Assembly (NCBI GenBank): GCA_016215705.1
Contig: JACRIR010000200.1
Span: 1 to 8,569 of the forward strand
Reading direction: 5' to 3'
DNA length: 8,569 nt
Source: Candidatus Poribacteria bacterium
Lineage (GTDB): Bacteria > Abyssobacteria > SURF-5
Below are positions 1 through 6,712 of this stretch, in pieces. A program made the position numbers and the translations under genes. Within the stretch, counting starts at the first letter, position 1; each line of letters begins with the position of its first letter. Below the pieces are notes generated by a model that was given only the letters and a program-made list of their open reading frames with translations, made no database searches and had not been told where the DNA came from.

Positions 1-1929
1 CGAGAAAAGGATGCTGCTGAGCATTCCTTTGACGGCAAGGTCGATGACTACGGCAGTCACGTAGGCATAGCCTGTGAGGTTGACTTTGACGGGCTCGTCC
101 TTGAAGTTCTTCTCGATGAATCGCCCGATCCGGTCCGCCAGCCTTTTTGCTATGACTGTATGGTCGTCCTTGAGCGTGATGGTGATGTTCGCCTGGCGAT
201 ACTCGTAGTCCACGACCTCGTCGAAATCGTCGGGGTCGCCGGACAGAGAGTAAAGGAGCAGATATTGCGCGATCGCTTCTCTGCTGTCGGGAACGGTATT
301 GAACTCCTCGCGGTCCTCATTCATCACCTTGTTCATTCGCTTTATATAGTCGCCTATGGAGATTGAACCGCCAACACCTTCGTCCTGTTCGGCCAGTTCT
401 TGAAGCTCGCATATTTTGTTGAGTACGGAAGGAGATTTGATGACGTCGGGTTCGTTGCCCTCGACGACCACGTTTACGGAAACCGTGCCGTTCATCTTTT
501 TGCAGATCAGATCATTGGAGATATACACCTCGCTTTCGTGCGGGAACATCTCGACCCAACTGTCGTTTGCGCGCACTTTGATGAACCCGACGGCCGAGAG
601 CAGAGCAAGCAGCGCGCCGAGAACAGAGATGGCCACGCGGCGGCGGTAGACCCAGCGGCCCATCGAGCCGAGCGCGAGCTCCGACCATTTCTGGACGGCG
701 CCGCCGACATCGATCATTCGTTTTGCAGGGGCGTTGGAATCCGGCATTTTCACGAGCATCAGACCCGCCGGGATAAAGGTCACCGAGAACAGGAGCGCGC
801 AGAGGATGCCCACGCCGGTGTAAATTCCGAAGGAACGAACGGGTATCAAGCTGGAGGTGTAACACGAGGCGAAACCGACGGCAGTCGTAAGCGAGCTCAT
901 GAGCACCGGGGGCCAGATGCCGACCATCGTTTGCAGAACGATGCCGGCCTTGTTGCGCGGAGCCTCAGGGCGGGACTCTTCGTGGTCTTCTGTAAGGGCG
1001 CAGCGCGCTGCGCCCCTGCGGGACTCATCGCGCGCTTCTTCGTAATAACGGTTCAGGATATGGATGCCATAGGCTGTGCCGATTGCGACCAGGATTACCG
1101 GAGTCATTGTAGTCAAGTCGTACAAGGGAACATTCATCAAGCTCATGATTCCGAGGCTCCAGATGGAGCCGGCGCACACGACCATCAGCGGGAGCACAAC
1201 TCCAAGCAGGGTCCCGAACGAAAAGTACAGGAGCAGGATGACGACGACAGCGACGATAGGCAGCATAACCTCCATGTTTCTGACCATGTAATCGACGAAA
1301 GTGGCCTCGAGCACAGGCTGGCCTGCGACATATATCACGTCTCCCCCGCCCTGCTCGCGCGCGACGATCTTTTTGATTTCGTTGTAAGCCTTTGTCTGTT
1401 TCTCCTGGCCGTCTTCGATCTTGGCGAGGATAAGGGCCGCCGTGCCGTCCTTCGAAACGAGCCAGCCGACGAACATGTCGTTGTCATAGATATTCTGTTT
1501 GAGGCGTTCGATCTCCTCGCGGCTCGTGGGGATTTCATCCATCAGAGGCACGACCTCGATGCCTTCCTCTGTGCCGACAATGTTATCCATCGTGCTGATG
1601 CTCTTTACGTCGTCCTCGCGCTCGGCCATGACGTAGGGCGCCTGCGAGATTTCCGCCGTCATCCGTTTGATTTTGGCGAGAGACAGGGGATTGAAGATGC
1701 CGTCGGGGCCATCGTTGAAAACGGCGACTGCCAGCGACTCCTCGTAATTGAACGTCTCACGCATGAGGTCTTCATACTCGACCGCCGGATGTCCATCGGG
1801 GAGATAGACGTCCACATCGGTCTCTATTCTCAGCTTCGGGAGTTGGAGCGCAAAGAAAAGGGTAACCATGAGACTCACGAGGATGGTGAGTTTGGGATGG
1901 CGAATGAATATTTGGAATAGCGGTTTCAT
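1..1929 (-). CDS. RND superfamily (MMPL/HpnN-type) exporter, C-terminus cut by window edge
   Basis: Integral inner-membrane exporter of the proton-driven RND superfamily (MMPL-like, COG1033 type); the substrate cannot be read from the sequence. 643 codons are open from an ATG at 1929 to the left edge without a stop. Residues 12-30 form the first membrane helix, 31-220 a large extracytoplasmic domain, 223-300 two to three further helices ending in the GTAYGIHILNRYYEE motif typical of the family, and 340-393 more helices including the SSLTTAVGFAS motif. A second repeat half begins with a helix near 431-450, followed by a second large periplasmic domain. Full-length relatives are usually about 750-880 residues, so the last helices lie outside the window. 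The start overlaps the upstream synthetase stop as ATGA, so translation is probably coupled. An in-frame insertion sits at residues 305-320 (see the repeat at 970-1029). A long opposite-strand open frame covers this gene but has no recognisable protein features. Family confidence is high; substrate is unknown. Confidence 0.93.
   Translation of the reverse strand, partial: MKPLFQIFIRHPKLTILVSLMVTLFFALQLPKLRIETDVDVYLPDGHPAVEYEDLMRETFNYEESLAVAVFNDGPDGIFNPLSLAKIKRMTAEISQAPYVMAEREDDVKSISTMDNIVGTEEGIEVVPLMDEIPTSREEIERLKQNIYDNDMFVGWLVSKDGTAALILAKIEDGQEKQTKAYNEIKKIVAREQGGGDVIYVAGQPVLEATFVDYMVRNMEVMLPIVAVVVILLLYFSFGTLLGVVLPLMVVCAGSIWSLGIMSLMNVPLYDLTTMTPVILVAIGTAYGIHILNRYYEEARDESRRGAARCALTEDHEESRPEAPRNKAGIVLQTMVGIWPPVLMSSLTTAVGFASCYTSSLIPVRSFGIYTGVGILCALLFSVTFIPAGLMLVKMPDSNAPAKRMIDVGGAVQKWSELALGSMGRWVYRRRVAISVLGALLALLSAVGFIKVRANDSWVEMFPHESEVYISNDLICKKMNGTVSVNVVVEGNEPDVIKSPSVLNKICELQELAEQDEGVGGSISIGDYIKRMNKVMNEDREEFNTVPDSREAIAQYLLLYSLSGDPDDFDEVVDYEYRQANITITLKDDHTVIAKRLADRIGRFIEKNFKDEPVKVNLTGYAYVTAVVIDLAVKGMLSSILFS
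970..1029. repeat. Palindromic element inside the RND exporter gene, flanked by 12-bp direct repeats
   Basis: Positions 996-1015 are a perfect 20-bp palindrome (GGGCGCAGCGCGCTGCGCCC). It lies between two 12-bp direct repeats, GCGGGACTCTTC (970-981) and GCGGGACTCATC (1018-1029), which differ at one base. The repeats are 48 bp apart, exactly 16 codons, so the exporter frame is kept; the palindrome encodes roughly R305-L312 and the direct repeats encode DESR and EESR. The same core, with a CCCCTAC-like right flank, recurs at 4960 and 6640. Confidence 0.75.
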
Positions 1930-3335
1930 CGTCGTCGATGCTCGGCGTAGGAGCACAGGGCTTTCATTGCGCGGGCGCACGTTTCGGGCGACTCGAAGAA
2001 CGGGATTTCGCCGCGTTTGAGTATCTCATACATCGCTGTCTCTTTATATTCGCGCATCGCGAACGTGATGACGGGTTTCTTATATTTGCGGGGGATATCG
2101 GCAATCATCGAGCAGGCCTCAACAAGTCCTTTCATGGACTCGGGAGAAGACGTTCGATGGAAACCGCCATACGGAGGCATAATTACAATACCGTCGATGT
2201 AGTCTTGTTTTGCGAGCACTTCGATGGCGGCGGCGTAGTCGACGTGGCTCTTGCGCGCGATCAGGTCGACCGGGTTCAGGGGCTGAGGCGAGAACTCGCG
2301 TACGTGCTGAAGGATAGCCCCCTGGGTTTCCTTGTCCAGGAGAGGGATTTCGAGGCCGATCTTCGCACATGCTTCCGCAGTCACAACGCAGAATCCTCCG
2401 CCTCCGGAGGCGATGGCGATACGGTTTCCGGACGGAAGCGGTTGATGCGCGAGCGCCTCGGCGAAGTCGAACATCTCGAGCATGTGGTCACAAACAAGAA
2501 CGCCCGCCTGCTTGCATGCGGCATCGAAAAGATGCGTGCTTCCCGTGAGCGAAGCCGTGTGGCTTGCCGCTGCGCGCGCGCCTGCCTCCGTGTGTCCCAT
2601 CTTATAAGCAAGCACAGGCTTCCTTGCCGTGGCTTTTCGCGCGACTTCAAGGAATCGCCTGCCATCTTTGACGCCTTCGAGGTAGAGCGCTACGACCTTG
2701 GTGTCTTCGTCGTCAGCCAGGTAATCGAGGTAGTCGCACACATCGAGGCTTGCCTGATTACCGGAGCTTACGAACTTGGCAAAACCATATCCCTTCGCCT
2801 GCGAGACATCAAAGAGGTAATCTCCCATTGTTCCGCTCTGAGAGACAAAGGCGGTGGGGCCTGGTTTGACGACATTCCAGAAGCAGAGATTCAAGCGGGC
2901 GGCCGAAGTCCACATGCCCATACAATTGGGCCCGACGAAGCGGATGCCGCTTTCACGTGAGAGGCGCGTCAGTTCTCGTTGAAGCTCGGCGCCTTGCGGC
3001 CCGATCTCGGCAAAGCCGGCCGTGATAATGACGGCTCCGCCGACTTTTTTCTCCACGCACTGTCGGAAAGCTTCGAGGGCTTGAGCCGCATTGACCACAA
3101 TGACTGCCAGATCAATCGGGCCGGGCACGTCGAGGACGCTCTGATATGCCTTGACGCCCTGTATTACGTCCTCTTTCGGATTGATGGGATACACCTCGCC
3201 CCGGAACTGGCTCCAATTCAATACGCAAAAAAGCGTACTATGCCCCCAACGCTCGGGGTTATTCGACGCGCCCACAATCGCGACCGACCGCGGGCGAAAA
3301 ATGGGGTCCAATTGTTCCTTGATGGTTCGTGTCAT
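1926..3335 (-). CDS. ADP-forming acetate/acyl-CoA synthetase, alpha-subunit-like
   Basis: Alpha-type subunit of the NDP-forming acyl-CoA synthetase family, which interconverts acyl-CoA + ADP + Pi and acid + ATP + CoA in the cytoplasm. With the start at 3335 it has 469 residues, close to stand-alone alpha subunits (about 460). An N-terminal CoA-binding Rossmann domain carries SVAIVGASNNP (about 17-27); GPNCMG lies at 135-140 and VSQSG at 164-168 in the succinyl-CoA-ligase-like domain; His259 in ASHTAS matches the phosphorylated His of the family (His257 in the Pyrococcus alpha subunit, from memory). A third ligase-CoA domain follows. No ATP-grasp beta subunit is fused or adjacent. A longer start at 3359 is possible but lacks a ribosome site, whereas the 3335 ATG has GGAG 10 nt upstream and begins just before the conserved LDPIF segment. 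The gene ends with a 4-bp overlap with the RND exporter. The acyl substrate is unknown. Confidence 0.92.
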   Translation of the reverse strand: MTRTIKEQLDPIFRPRSVAIVGASNNPERWGHSTLFCVLNWSQFRGEVYPINPKEDVIQGVKAYQSVLDVPGPIDLAVIVVNAAQALEAFRQCVEKKVGGAVIITAGFAEIGPQGAELQRELTRLSRESGIRFVGPNCMGMWTSAARLNLCFWNVVKPGPTAFVSQSGTMGDYLFDVSQAKGYGFAKFVSSGNQASLDVCDYLDYLADDEDTKVVALYLEGVKDGRRFLEVARKATARKPVLAYKMGHTEAGARAAASHTASLTGSTHLFDAACKQAGVLVCDHMLEMFDFAEALAHQPLPSGNRIAIASGGGGFCVVTAEACAKIGLEIPLLDKETQGAILQHVREFSPQPLNPVDLIARKSHVDYAAAIEVLAKQDYIDGIVIMPPYGGFHRTSSPESMKGLVEACSMIADIPRKYKKPVITFAMREYKETAMYEILKRGEIPFFESPETCARAMKALCSYAEHRRR

Positions 3336-3394
3336 AAAATGAAAACTCCACAGATGCATGGGAAACGGAAGAGAGGGAGAGCAAGTTGACTGCT

Positions 3395-3423
3395 ATTGTA
3401 GATTCTCGCCGTCTCTGCGTCAA
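3395..3423 (-). promoter_or_regulatory. Sigma70-like promoter for the synthetase-exporter operon
   Basis: On the minus strand, TTGACG (3423-3418) and TACAAT (3400-3395) each match the consensus at five of six positions and are separated by exactly 17 bp. Transcription would begin near 3388, giving a leader of about 50 nt before the ATG at 3335. The -35 box overlaps a CTCTGCGTC repeat unit. This is prediction from sequence only. Confidence 0.5.
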
Positions 3424-3467
3424 GAGATTTCTCGAAAATCGAAAATTCCTGTGTCACCGCAGAGGCG
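3410..3467. repeat. Imperfect inverted repeat with internal 7-bp direct repeat in the divergent intergenic region
   Basis: CGTCTCTGCGT (3410-3420) and CCGCAGAGGCG (3457-3467) are inverted copies matching at 9 of 11 positions. Between them TCGAAAA occurs twice in tandem (3432-3445). The CTCTGCGTC/ACCGCAGAGGCGC motif resembles short dispersed repeats that I recall from many environmental genomes; its function is unknown. Confidence 0.45.
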
Positions 3468-3502
3468 CAAAGAGCACAAAGGAAAGAAGAAGAGTTGGAT
3501 CA

Positions 3503-3558
3503 CGAATCATGCGAATTGGACGAATTACACGAATACTCCGATTTTGGATTTTGGATTG
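3503..3558. repeat. Short-period tandem repeats (9-bp CGAAT unit, then 7-bp GATTTTG unit)
   Basis: CGAAT begins at 3503, 3512, 3521 and 3530, an exact 9-bp period over four copies. It is followed from 3540 by GATTTTG GATTTTG GATTG, a 7-bp period. The stretch does not encode a convincing protein. With the neighbouring inverted repeat it fills most of the divergent spacer; apart from the two promoters and the leader hairpins nothing else is seen between 3336 and 3696. Confidence 0.6.
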
Positions 3559-3580
3559 AACAAAGAATGGGCCTATTGGT

Positions 3581-3610
3581 TTGATTTAGTCGAAGGGCAG
3601 GTGATATCAT
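3581..3610 (+). promoter_or_regulatory. Possible promoter for the QueG-like gene
   Basis: TTGATT (3581-3586) and TATCAT (3605-3610) are separated by 18 bp and would start transcription near 3617, about 80 nt before the gene. The -10 matches five of six consensus bases but the -35 only four, so the call is weak. Confidence 0.3.
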
Positions 3611-3614
3611 AATG

Positions 3615-3651
3615 TTGCCGCGCGATGCGGCATTTTGTGAAAAAGCGGCAA
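3615..3651 (+). promoter_or_regulatory. Leader with two mutually exclusive hairpins upstream of the QueG-like gene
   Basis: TTGCCGC (3615-3621) can pair with GCGGCA at 3627-3632 (6 bp, 5-nt loop) or with GCGGCAA at 3645-3651 (7 bp, 23-nt loop). The arrangement could be a switching leader, or simply three copies of a short GC-rich word. It matches no riboswitch class that I recognise, including the preQ1 motif. Confidence 0.2.
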
Positions 3652-3696
3652 AAGAGCTGCAAGAGGCAAACATCAGTATTTCTTAAGGAGCATATG

Positions 3697-4506
3697 ATGA
3701 ACAGGCAAGAGATCATCGGGCTGACGGGGGAATTTGTCAGGAGGGGGCAGGGGAATTCCATCGCCGAGTTGGATGGGATGAAGATATACGAGGATAAACC
3801 GCTGGTGGCTTTTGCGTCAGCACGGGACCCGTTGTATGCAAAGTTGAGGGACGAGGGCATAATCGGGCCGCACCATTTGATGCCACAGGATTGGGTTGAA
3901 AACGCGAAGACGGTGGTTGTCTACTTCCTGCCGTTCACGAAGGAAGTGATCGAGAGCAACTATCCCGAAGGGATATCGTCGAAGGAGTGGTACCTCAGCC
4001 GCTACTACGGCGAGGATTTCAATAACGCCGTGAGAGATCACATTGCCGGAGTCTTGCAGAAAGCCGGACACAATGCGGTCGCGCCTTCGCGGTCAGGCAA
4101 GTTCGAGATGCAGAACGTCACGAGCAACTGGTCGGAGCGTCATTCGGCTTATATTGCCGGGATGGGCAGCTTCTGTCTTTCGTATTCGTTCATTTCGGAG
4201 AAAGGATGCGCGGGACGTTACGGCACGGTGGTGACCGATCTGGAGATCGAACCGAGCTCGCGCACGAAGGGCCTCAGAGACAACTGCTTGTACGACGCGA
4301 AAGGCACGTGCGGGCTCTGCATTTCGAGATGTCCGGCAGGAGCGATCACACCCGAGAAGAAGGATCACTGGAAGTGCCAGGAATACCTTGTCACGAAGGT
4401 GATGGCGGAGTACGTGCCGAGGTTCAATGTAGTGGCCGGCGGCTGCGGCAAGTGCCAGACCAAGGTTCCGTGTTCGCGGAAGAAGCCGACGAAAAGCGAT
4501 CTGTGA
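3697..4506 (+). CDS. QueG-like (epoxyqueuosine reductase-related) protein with two [4Fe-4S] clusters
   Basis: Predicted cytoplasmic Fe-S oxidoreductase related to epoxyqueuosine reductase QueG and the reductive-dehalogenase fold; the substrate is uncertain. The start is the second of two consecutive ATGs, six nt after a strong AAGGAG (3685-3690), giving 269 residues; an in-frame ATG at 3625 lacks such a site. The segment from about 134 to 186 (SGKFEMQN...ER...AGMG...GRYGTVVTDLEIEP) resembles the QueG core. Cys197, 205, 208 and 212 (C-x7-C-x2-C-x3-CP) and Cys227, 250, 253 and 259 fit two [4Fe-4S] clusters. Typical QueG is about 310-390 residues with a distinctive N-terminal domain and, in many cases, C-terminal HEAT repeats; this protein is shorter and ends just after the second cluster. 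No other queuosine gene lies nearby, so it may be a paralogue with another electron-transfer role. The next gene follows after 53 bp in the same direction. Confidence 0.8.
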   Translation: MNRQEIIGLTGEFVRRGQGNSIAELDGMKIYEDKPLVAFASARDPLYAKLRDEGIIGPHHLMPQDWVENAKTVVVYFLPFTKEVIESNYPEGISSKEWYLSRYYGEDFNNAVRDHIAGVLQKAGHNAVAPSRSGKFEMQNVTSNWSERHSAYIAGMGSFCLSYSFISEKGCAGRYGTVVTDLEIEPSSRTKGLRDNCLYDAKGTCGLCISRCPAGAITPEKKDHWKCQEYLVTKVMAEYVPRFNVVAGGCGKCQTKVPCSRKKPTKSDL

Positions 4507-4523
4507 GAGAAAGGACCTTTTCC

Positions 4524-4545
4524 CCTTTTCCATAAAAAGGTTTTT
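4524..4545 (+). terminator. Weak candidate intrinsic terminator after the QueG-like gene
   Basis: CCTTTT (4524-4529) can pair with AAAAGG (4535-4540) around a CCATA loop, followed by five T residues (4541-4545). The stem is only six bp and AT-rich, so termination would be partial at best and read-through into the TPR gene is plausible. Confidence 0.25.
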
Positions 4546-4559
4546 GCTGAGTTGGGAGA

Positions 4560-6614
4560 ATGATGGAAGCTAAGACCGTGGTGCGGCGGGTTGCGCCGTA
4601 TGTGGCGCTTTTGATTCTCACCGCAGTGGTCTATGCGAACACGTTATCCAACCAATTCGTTTGGGATGACAGGATACTCATAGTTGATAATCACCTGATC
4701 GAGAACTGGCGGAATCTGCCAAGCTTCTTTTCCCGGTCGTTCTTTGAGCTCGAAGATGAAGGAATGCTGCAGGGCGGATACTATCGCCCGTTCATTCTGC
4801 TTACGTATGTGGCCGATTATGCGATATGGGGATTGCGCGCGGTTGGTTACCACCTTACCAATATACTGACGCATTCACTGAACGTCCTGCTTTTCTTTCA
4901 TTTTTTCCGCAGTCTGACACAGAATCACAATGCGAGAAACGGGCCAGCATTAGCCGCAGGGGCACAGTGCGCCACACCCCTACAAGCGACTTTGCATCAA
5001 GATGACGGGTGCGGAACAGCCTCTGCGAGTTTCTTTGGCGCGCTTCTTTATGCTGTGAGCCCGGTGCATACCAACGCAGTCACCTATATTACCGGACGAA
5101 CGGATTTGTTCGCGACGTTCTTCTTCTTATTGAGCCTGATGTCATATCGCGTATTTAGTCGCTCGTCGGAAAGACGAAGTCTCTTGCACCTGTTCGGCTC
5201 ACTCGTCTTCTTCTCTCTATCTCTCTTGTGCAAGGAGAGCACTGTGATACTGCCGCTGATTGTGGTTTTGTACGACGTTTGCTTTGTTGGTCGATTCAAG
5301 AAAGGCATCGCGTGGCGAGCAGTCGCGCCTTACGTCCCCTACGCTTTGATTCTTGCGGGATACTTCTTCATAAGGGGTCGTGTGGTTCATTTGGAAGCCG
5401 GCTTCGCGATCAATTCAGTTTCGGACATGACATATAGAATAGCAACAATCATCAAGAGCGTGGTCCTTTATTGGAGGCTGCTGCTTTTTCCGGTGGGTCT
5501 CAGTTTTGAACGCAGTGTCGAGGTGGTTCATTCGCTTGCATCACCGATATTTATGCCGTATCTTTTGGTATTCTGCGCCTCGCTGGTATTACTCGTTCGC
5601 TGGTGGGGACTTGATAAGCAGTTGTTTTTCTGCCTGATGTGGTTCTTCATAGGCTTTGCGCCCGTTTCAAATCTCCTGCCCATATTTCCTTCGATAATAG
5701 CGACGCATCATTATGCGGCTGAGCAGCTCATGTATCTTCCATCGATGGGGCTGTTTGTTCTGGCGGGTTATTTCATCTCGACGGCGTATGGCCGCATAGA
5801 GAATGATGAGAAGCGCTTGTTCAGAAAGCGGCAGTCAGTGGTGTTGGTCTTCCTGGTTGCGCTGACTTTCTTTGCCTTGACCATACGACGGAACAGGGAC
5901 TGGAAGGACGAGAAGACGTTTTACGAGCGAACGTTGGCGGCGAATCCGACAAGCGTGCGCATTATGAACAATTTGGGGATTGTGTATAAAGAACAGAAAC
6001 GATACAGCCGCGCGCTGGAGCTTTTTGAATCCGCCGTCAAGCTGCAGTCCGATTTCGTGAGTGCGTATAACAATATCGCGTCGGTATATCAAGATCTTGG
6101 TTCCAGCGAGCGCGCTGAGGGTTATTACCGGAAGGCCGTCGGGATCGACGAGAAGAATCTCCGCGCCCACTTTGAGCTTGCCAAGATTCTCGAGGAGTCG
6201 GGCCGGCTTTCGGAGTCGGAGACGCATCTCTCCGCGTTGACGAAGTGGTATCCGGCATTTTCGGCGGGCCATCACGAAATGGGGCGTGTGCTCATGGCGG
6301 AGGGGAGATATCGCGACGCCATCGAGGAGTTTCAGAAAGCGCTCGAGGGATCGCCCAATCCCGATGTGGTTCTGAACTCGATCGGGATAGCCTACGCAAG
6401 ACAAGGAGACTACGGACGGGCCGAGCAGAGTTTCAGGCTGGCACTCGGGGCAAATCCGGAGTCATATCAGGCGCACGTGAATCTGGGAAGCGTTTATCTT
6501 GAACAAGGTTTCAAGGATAGGGCACTTGAGGAGTATGAGCGCGCATTGCGTATCCGGCCCGATTTGACGGGGATACAAGATCGCGTGAGGGGATTGAGGG
6601 CCCGGGAAGAATAG
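4560..6614 (+). CDS. TMTC-like multi-spanning membrane protein with six C-terminal TPRs
   Basis: Polytopic membrane protein of 684 residues. Residues about 10-440 contain roughly nine to eleven hydrophobic helices and carry GT-C glycosyltransferase-like signatures shared with the TMTC O-mannosyltransferase family: an acidic FVWDDR motif after the first helix (Asp36, Asp37), YYRPF at 74-78, and SPVHTNAVTYITGRTDL at 167-183. Residues 465-668 are six TPRs spaced exactly 34 residues apart with no gaps (equivalent positions 472, 506, 540, 574, 608 and 642), likely a protein-binding or acceptor-presenting solenoid. The inferred role is transfer of a sugar from a lipid carrier to an exported protein, or a structural role; neither is proven. 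GGGAG lies at 4554-4558, so the second ATG (4563) is slightly better spaced than the first. Residues about 121-153 are a low-complexity insertion between helices that contains a copy of the dispersed palindromic repeat. The gene may be co-transcribed with the QueG-like gene. Confidence 0.85.
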   Translation: MMEAKTVVRRVAPYVALLILTAVVYANTLSNQFVWDDRILIVDNHLIENWRNLPSFFSRSFFELEDEGMLQGGYYRPFILLTYVADYAIWGLRAVGYHLTNILTHSLNVLLFFHFFRSLTQNHNARNGPALAAGAQCATPLQATLHQDDGCGTASASFFGALLYAVSPVHTNAVTYITGRTDLFATFFFLLSLMSYRVFSRSSERRSLLHLFGSLVFFSLSLLCKESTVILPLIVVLYDVCFVGRFKKGIAWRAVAPYVPYALILAGYFFIRGRVVHLEAGFAINSVSDMTYRIATIIKSVVLYWRLLLFPVGLSFERSVEVVHSLASPIFMPYLLVFCASLVLLVRWWGLDKQLFFCLMWFFIGFAPVSNLLPIFPSIIATHHYAAEQLMYLPSMGLFVLAGYFISTAYGRIENDEKRLFRKRQSVVLVFLVALTFFALTIRRNRDWKDEKTFYERTLAANPTSVRIMNNLGIVYKEQKRYSRALELFESAVKLQSDFVSAYNNIASVYQDLGSSERAEGYYRKAVGIDEKNLRAHFELAKILEESGRLSESETHLSALTKWYPAFSAGHHEMGRVLMAEGRYRDAIEEFQKALEGSPNPDVVLNSIGIAYARQGDYGRAEQSFRLALGANPESYQAHVNLGSVYLEQGFKDRALEEYERALRIRPDLTGIQDRVRGLRAREE
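4960..4985. repeat. Degenerate copy of the dispersed palindromic repeat inside the TPR protein gene
   Basis: GGGCACAGTGCGCCACACCC (4960-4979) followed by CCTACAAG aligns without gaps to the repeats at 996 and 6640 and shares the CCCCTAC right flank, but its palindrome has decayed. It encodes about G134-P140 within a Cys/Gly/Ala/Gln-rich loop between two membrane helices. Confidence 0.55.
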
Positions 6615-6639
6615 CGATTAGAAGATTACTCTCAAATGA

Positions 6640-6659
6640 GGGCGCAATGAATTGCGCCC
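6640..6659. repeat. Palindromic repeat/hairpin between convergent genes
   Basis: GGGCGCAATGAATTGCGCCC has nine-base complementary arms and can fold as an eight-bp stem with a TGAA tetraloop. It is followed by CCTACAAAA and lies 25 bp after the TPR gene stop. It lacks a clear downstream T-tract on the plus strand, although the minus strand reads TTTTGTAG beside it. It may act as a weak bidirectional terminator or transcript-end stabiliser, and it is the best-preserved intergenic member of the repeat family also seen at 996 and 4960. Confidence 0.6.
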
Positions 6660-6712
6660 CTACAAAACGCATGAGCAGCCGGACCCGTGTGCGGAATTAT
6701 GAGAGAAAGAGG

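Noticed and set aside
400-1920. Long plus-strand open frame of 506 codons opposite the RND exporter
   Set aside because: It is rich in Asp, His, Arg and Glu with no domain or membrane pattern, as expected for the antisense of a GC-rich membrane-protein gene; the minus strand carries clear RND motifs.
1938-2960. Plus-strand open frame of 340 codons opposite the acyl-CoA synthetase
   Set aside because: Antisense shadow of a strongly recognised minus-strand gene; no motif and no ribosome site seen.
3410-3558. Possible CRISPR array from the repeated CGAAT and CGCAGAG words
   Set aside because: Repeat units are 5-11 bp with spacings of 7-9 bp, far shorter than CRISPR repeats and spacers, and no cas genes are nearby.
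3358-3612. Small plus-strand open frame of 84 codons in the divergent spacer
   Set aside because: It is composed largely of short tandem repeats and has no ribosome site or protein-like features.
4504-4506. TGA stop of the QueG-like gene as a second selenocysteine codon
   Set aside because: Downstream codons soon reach another stop, show no conserved extension and carry no SECIS-like hairpin at a suitable distance.
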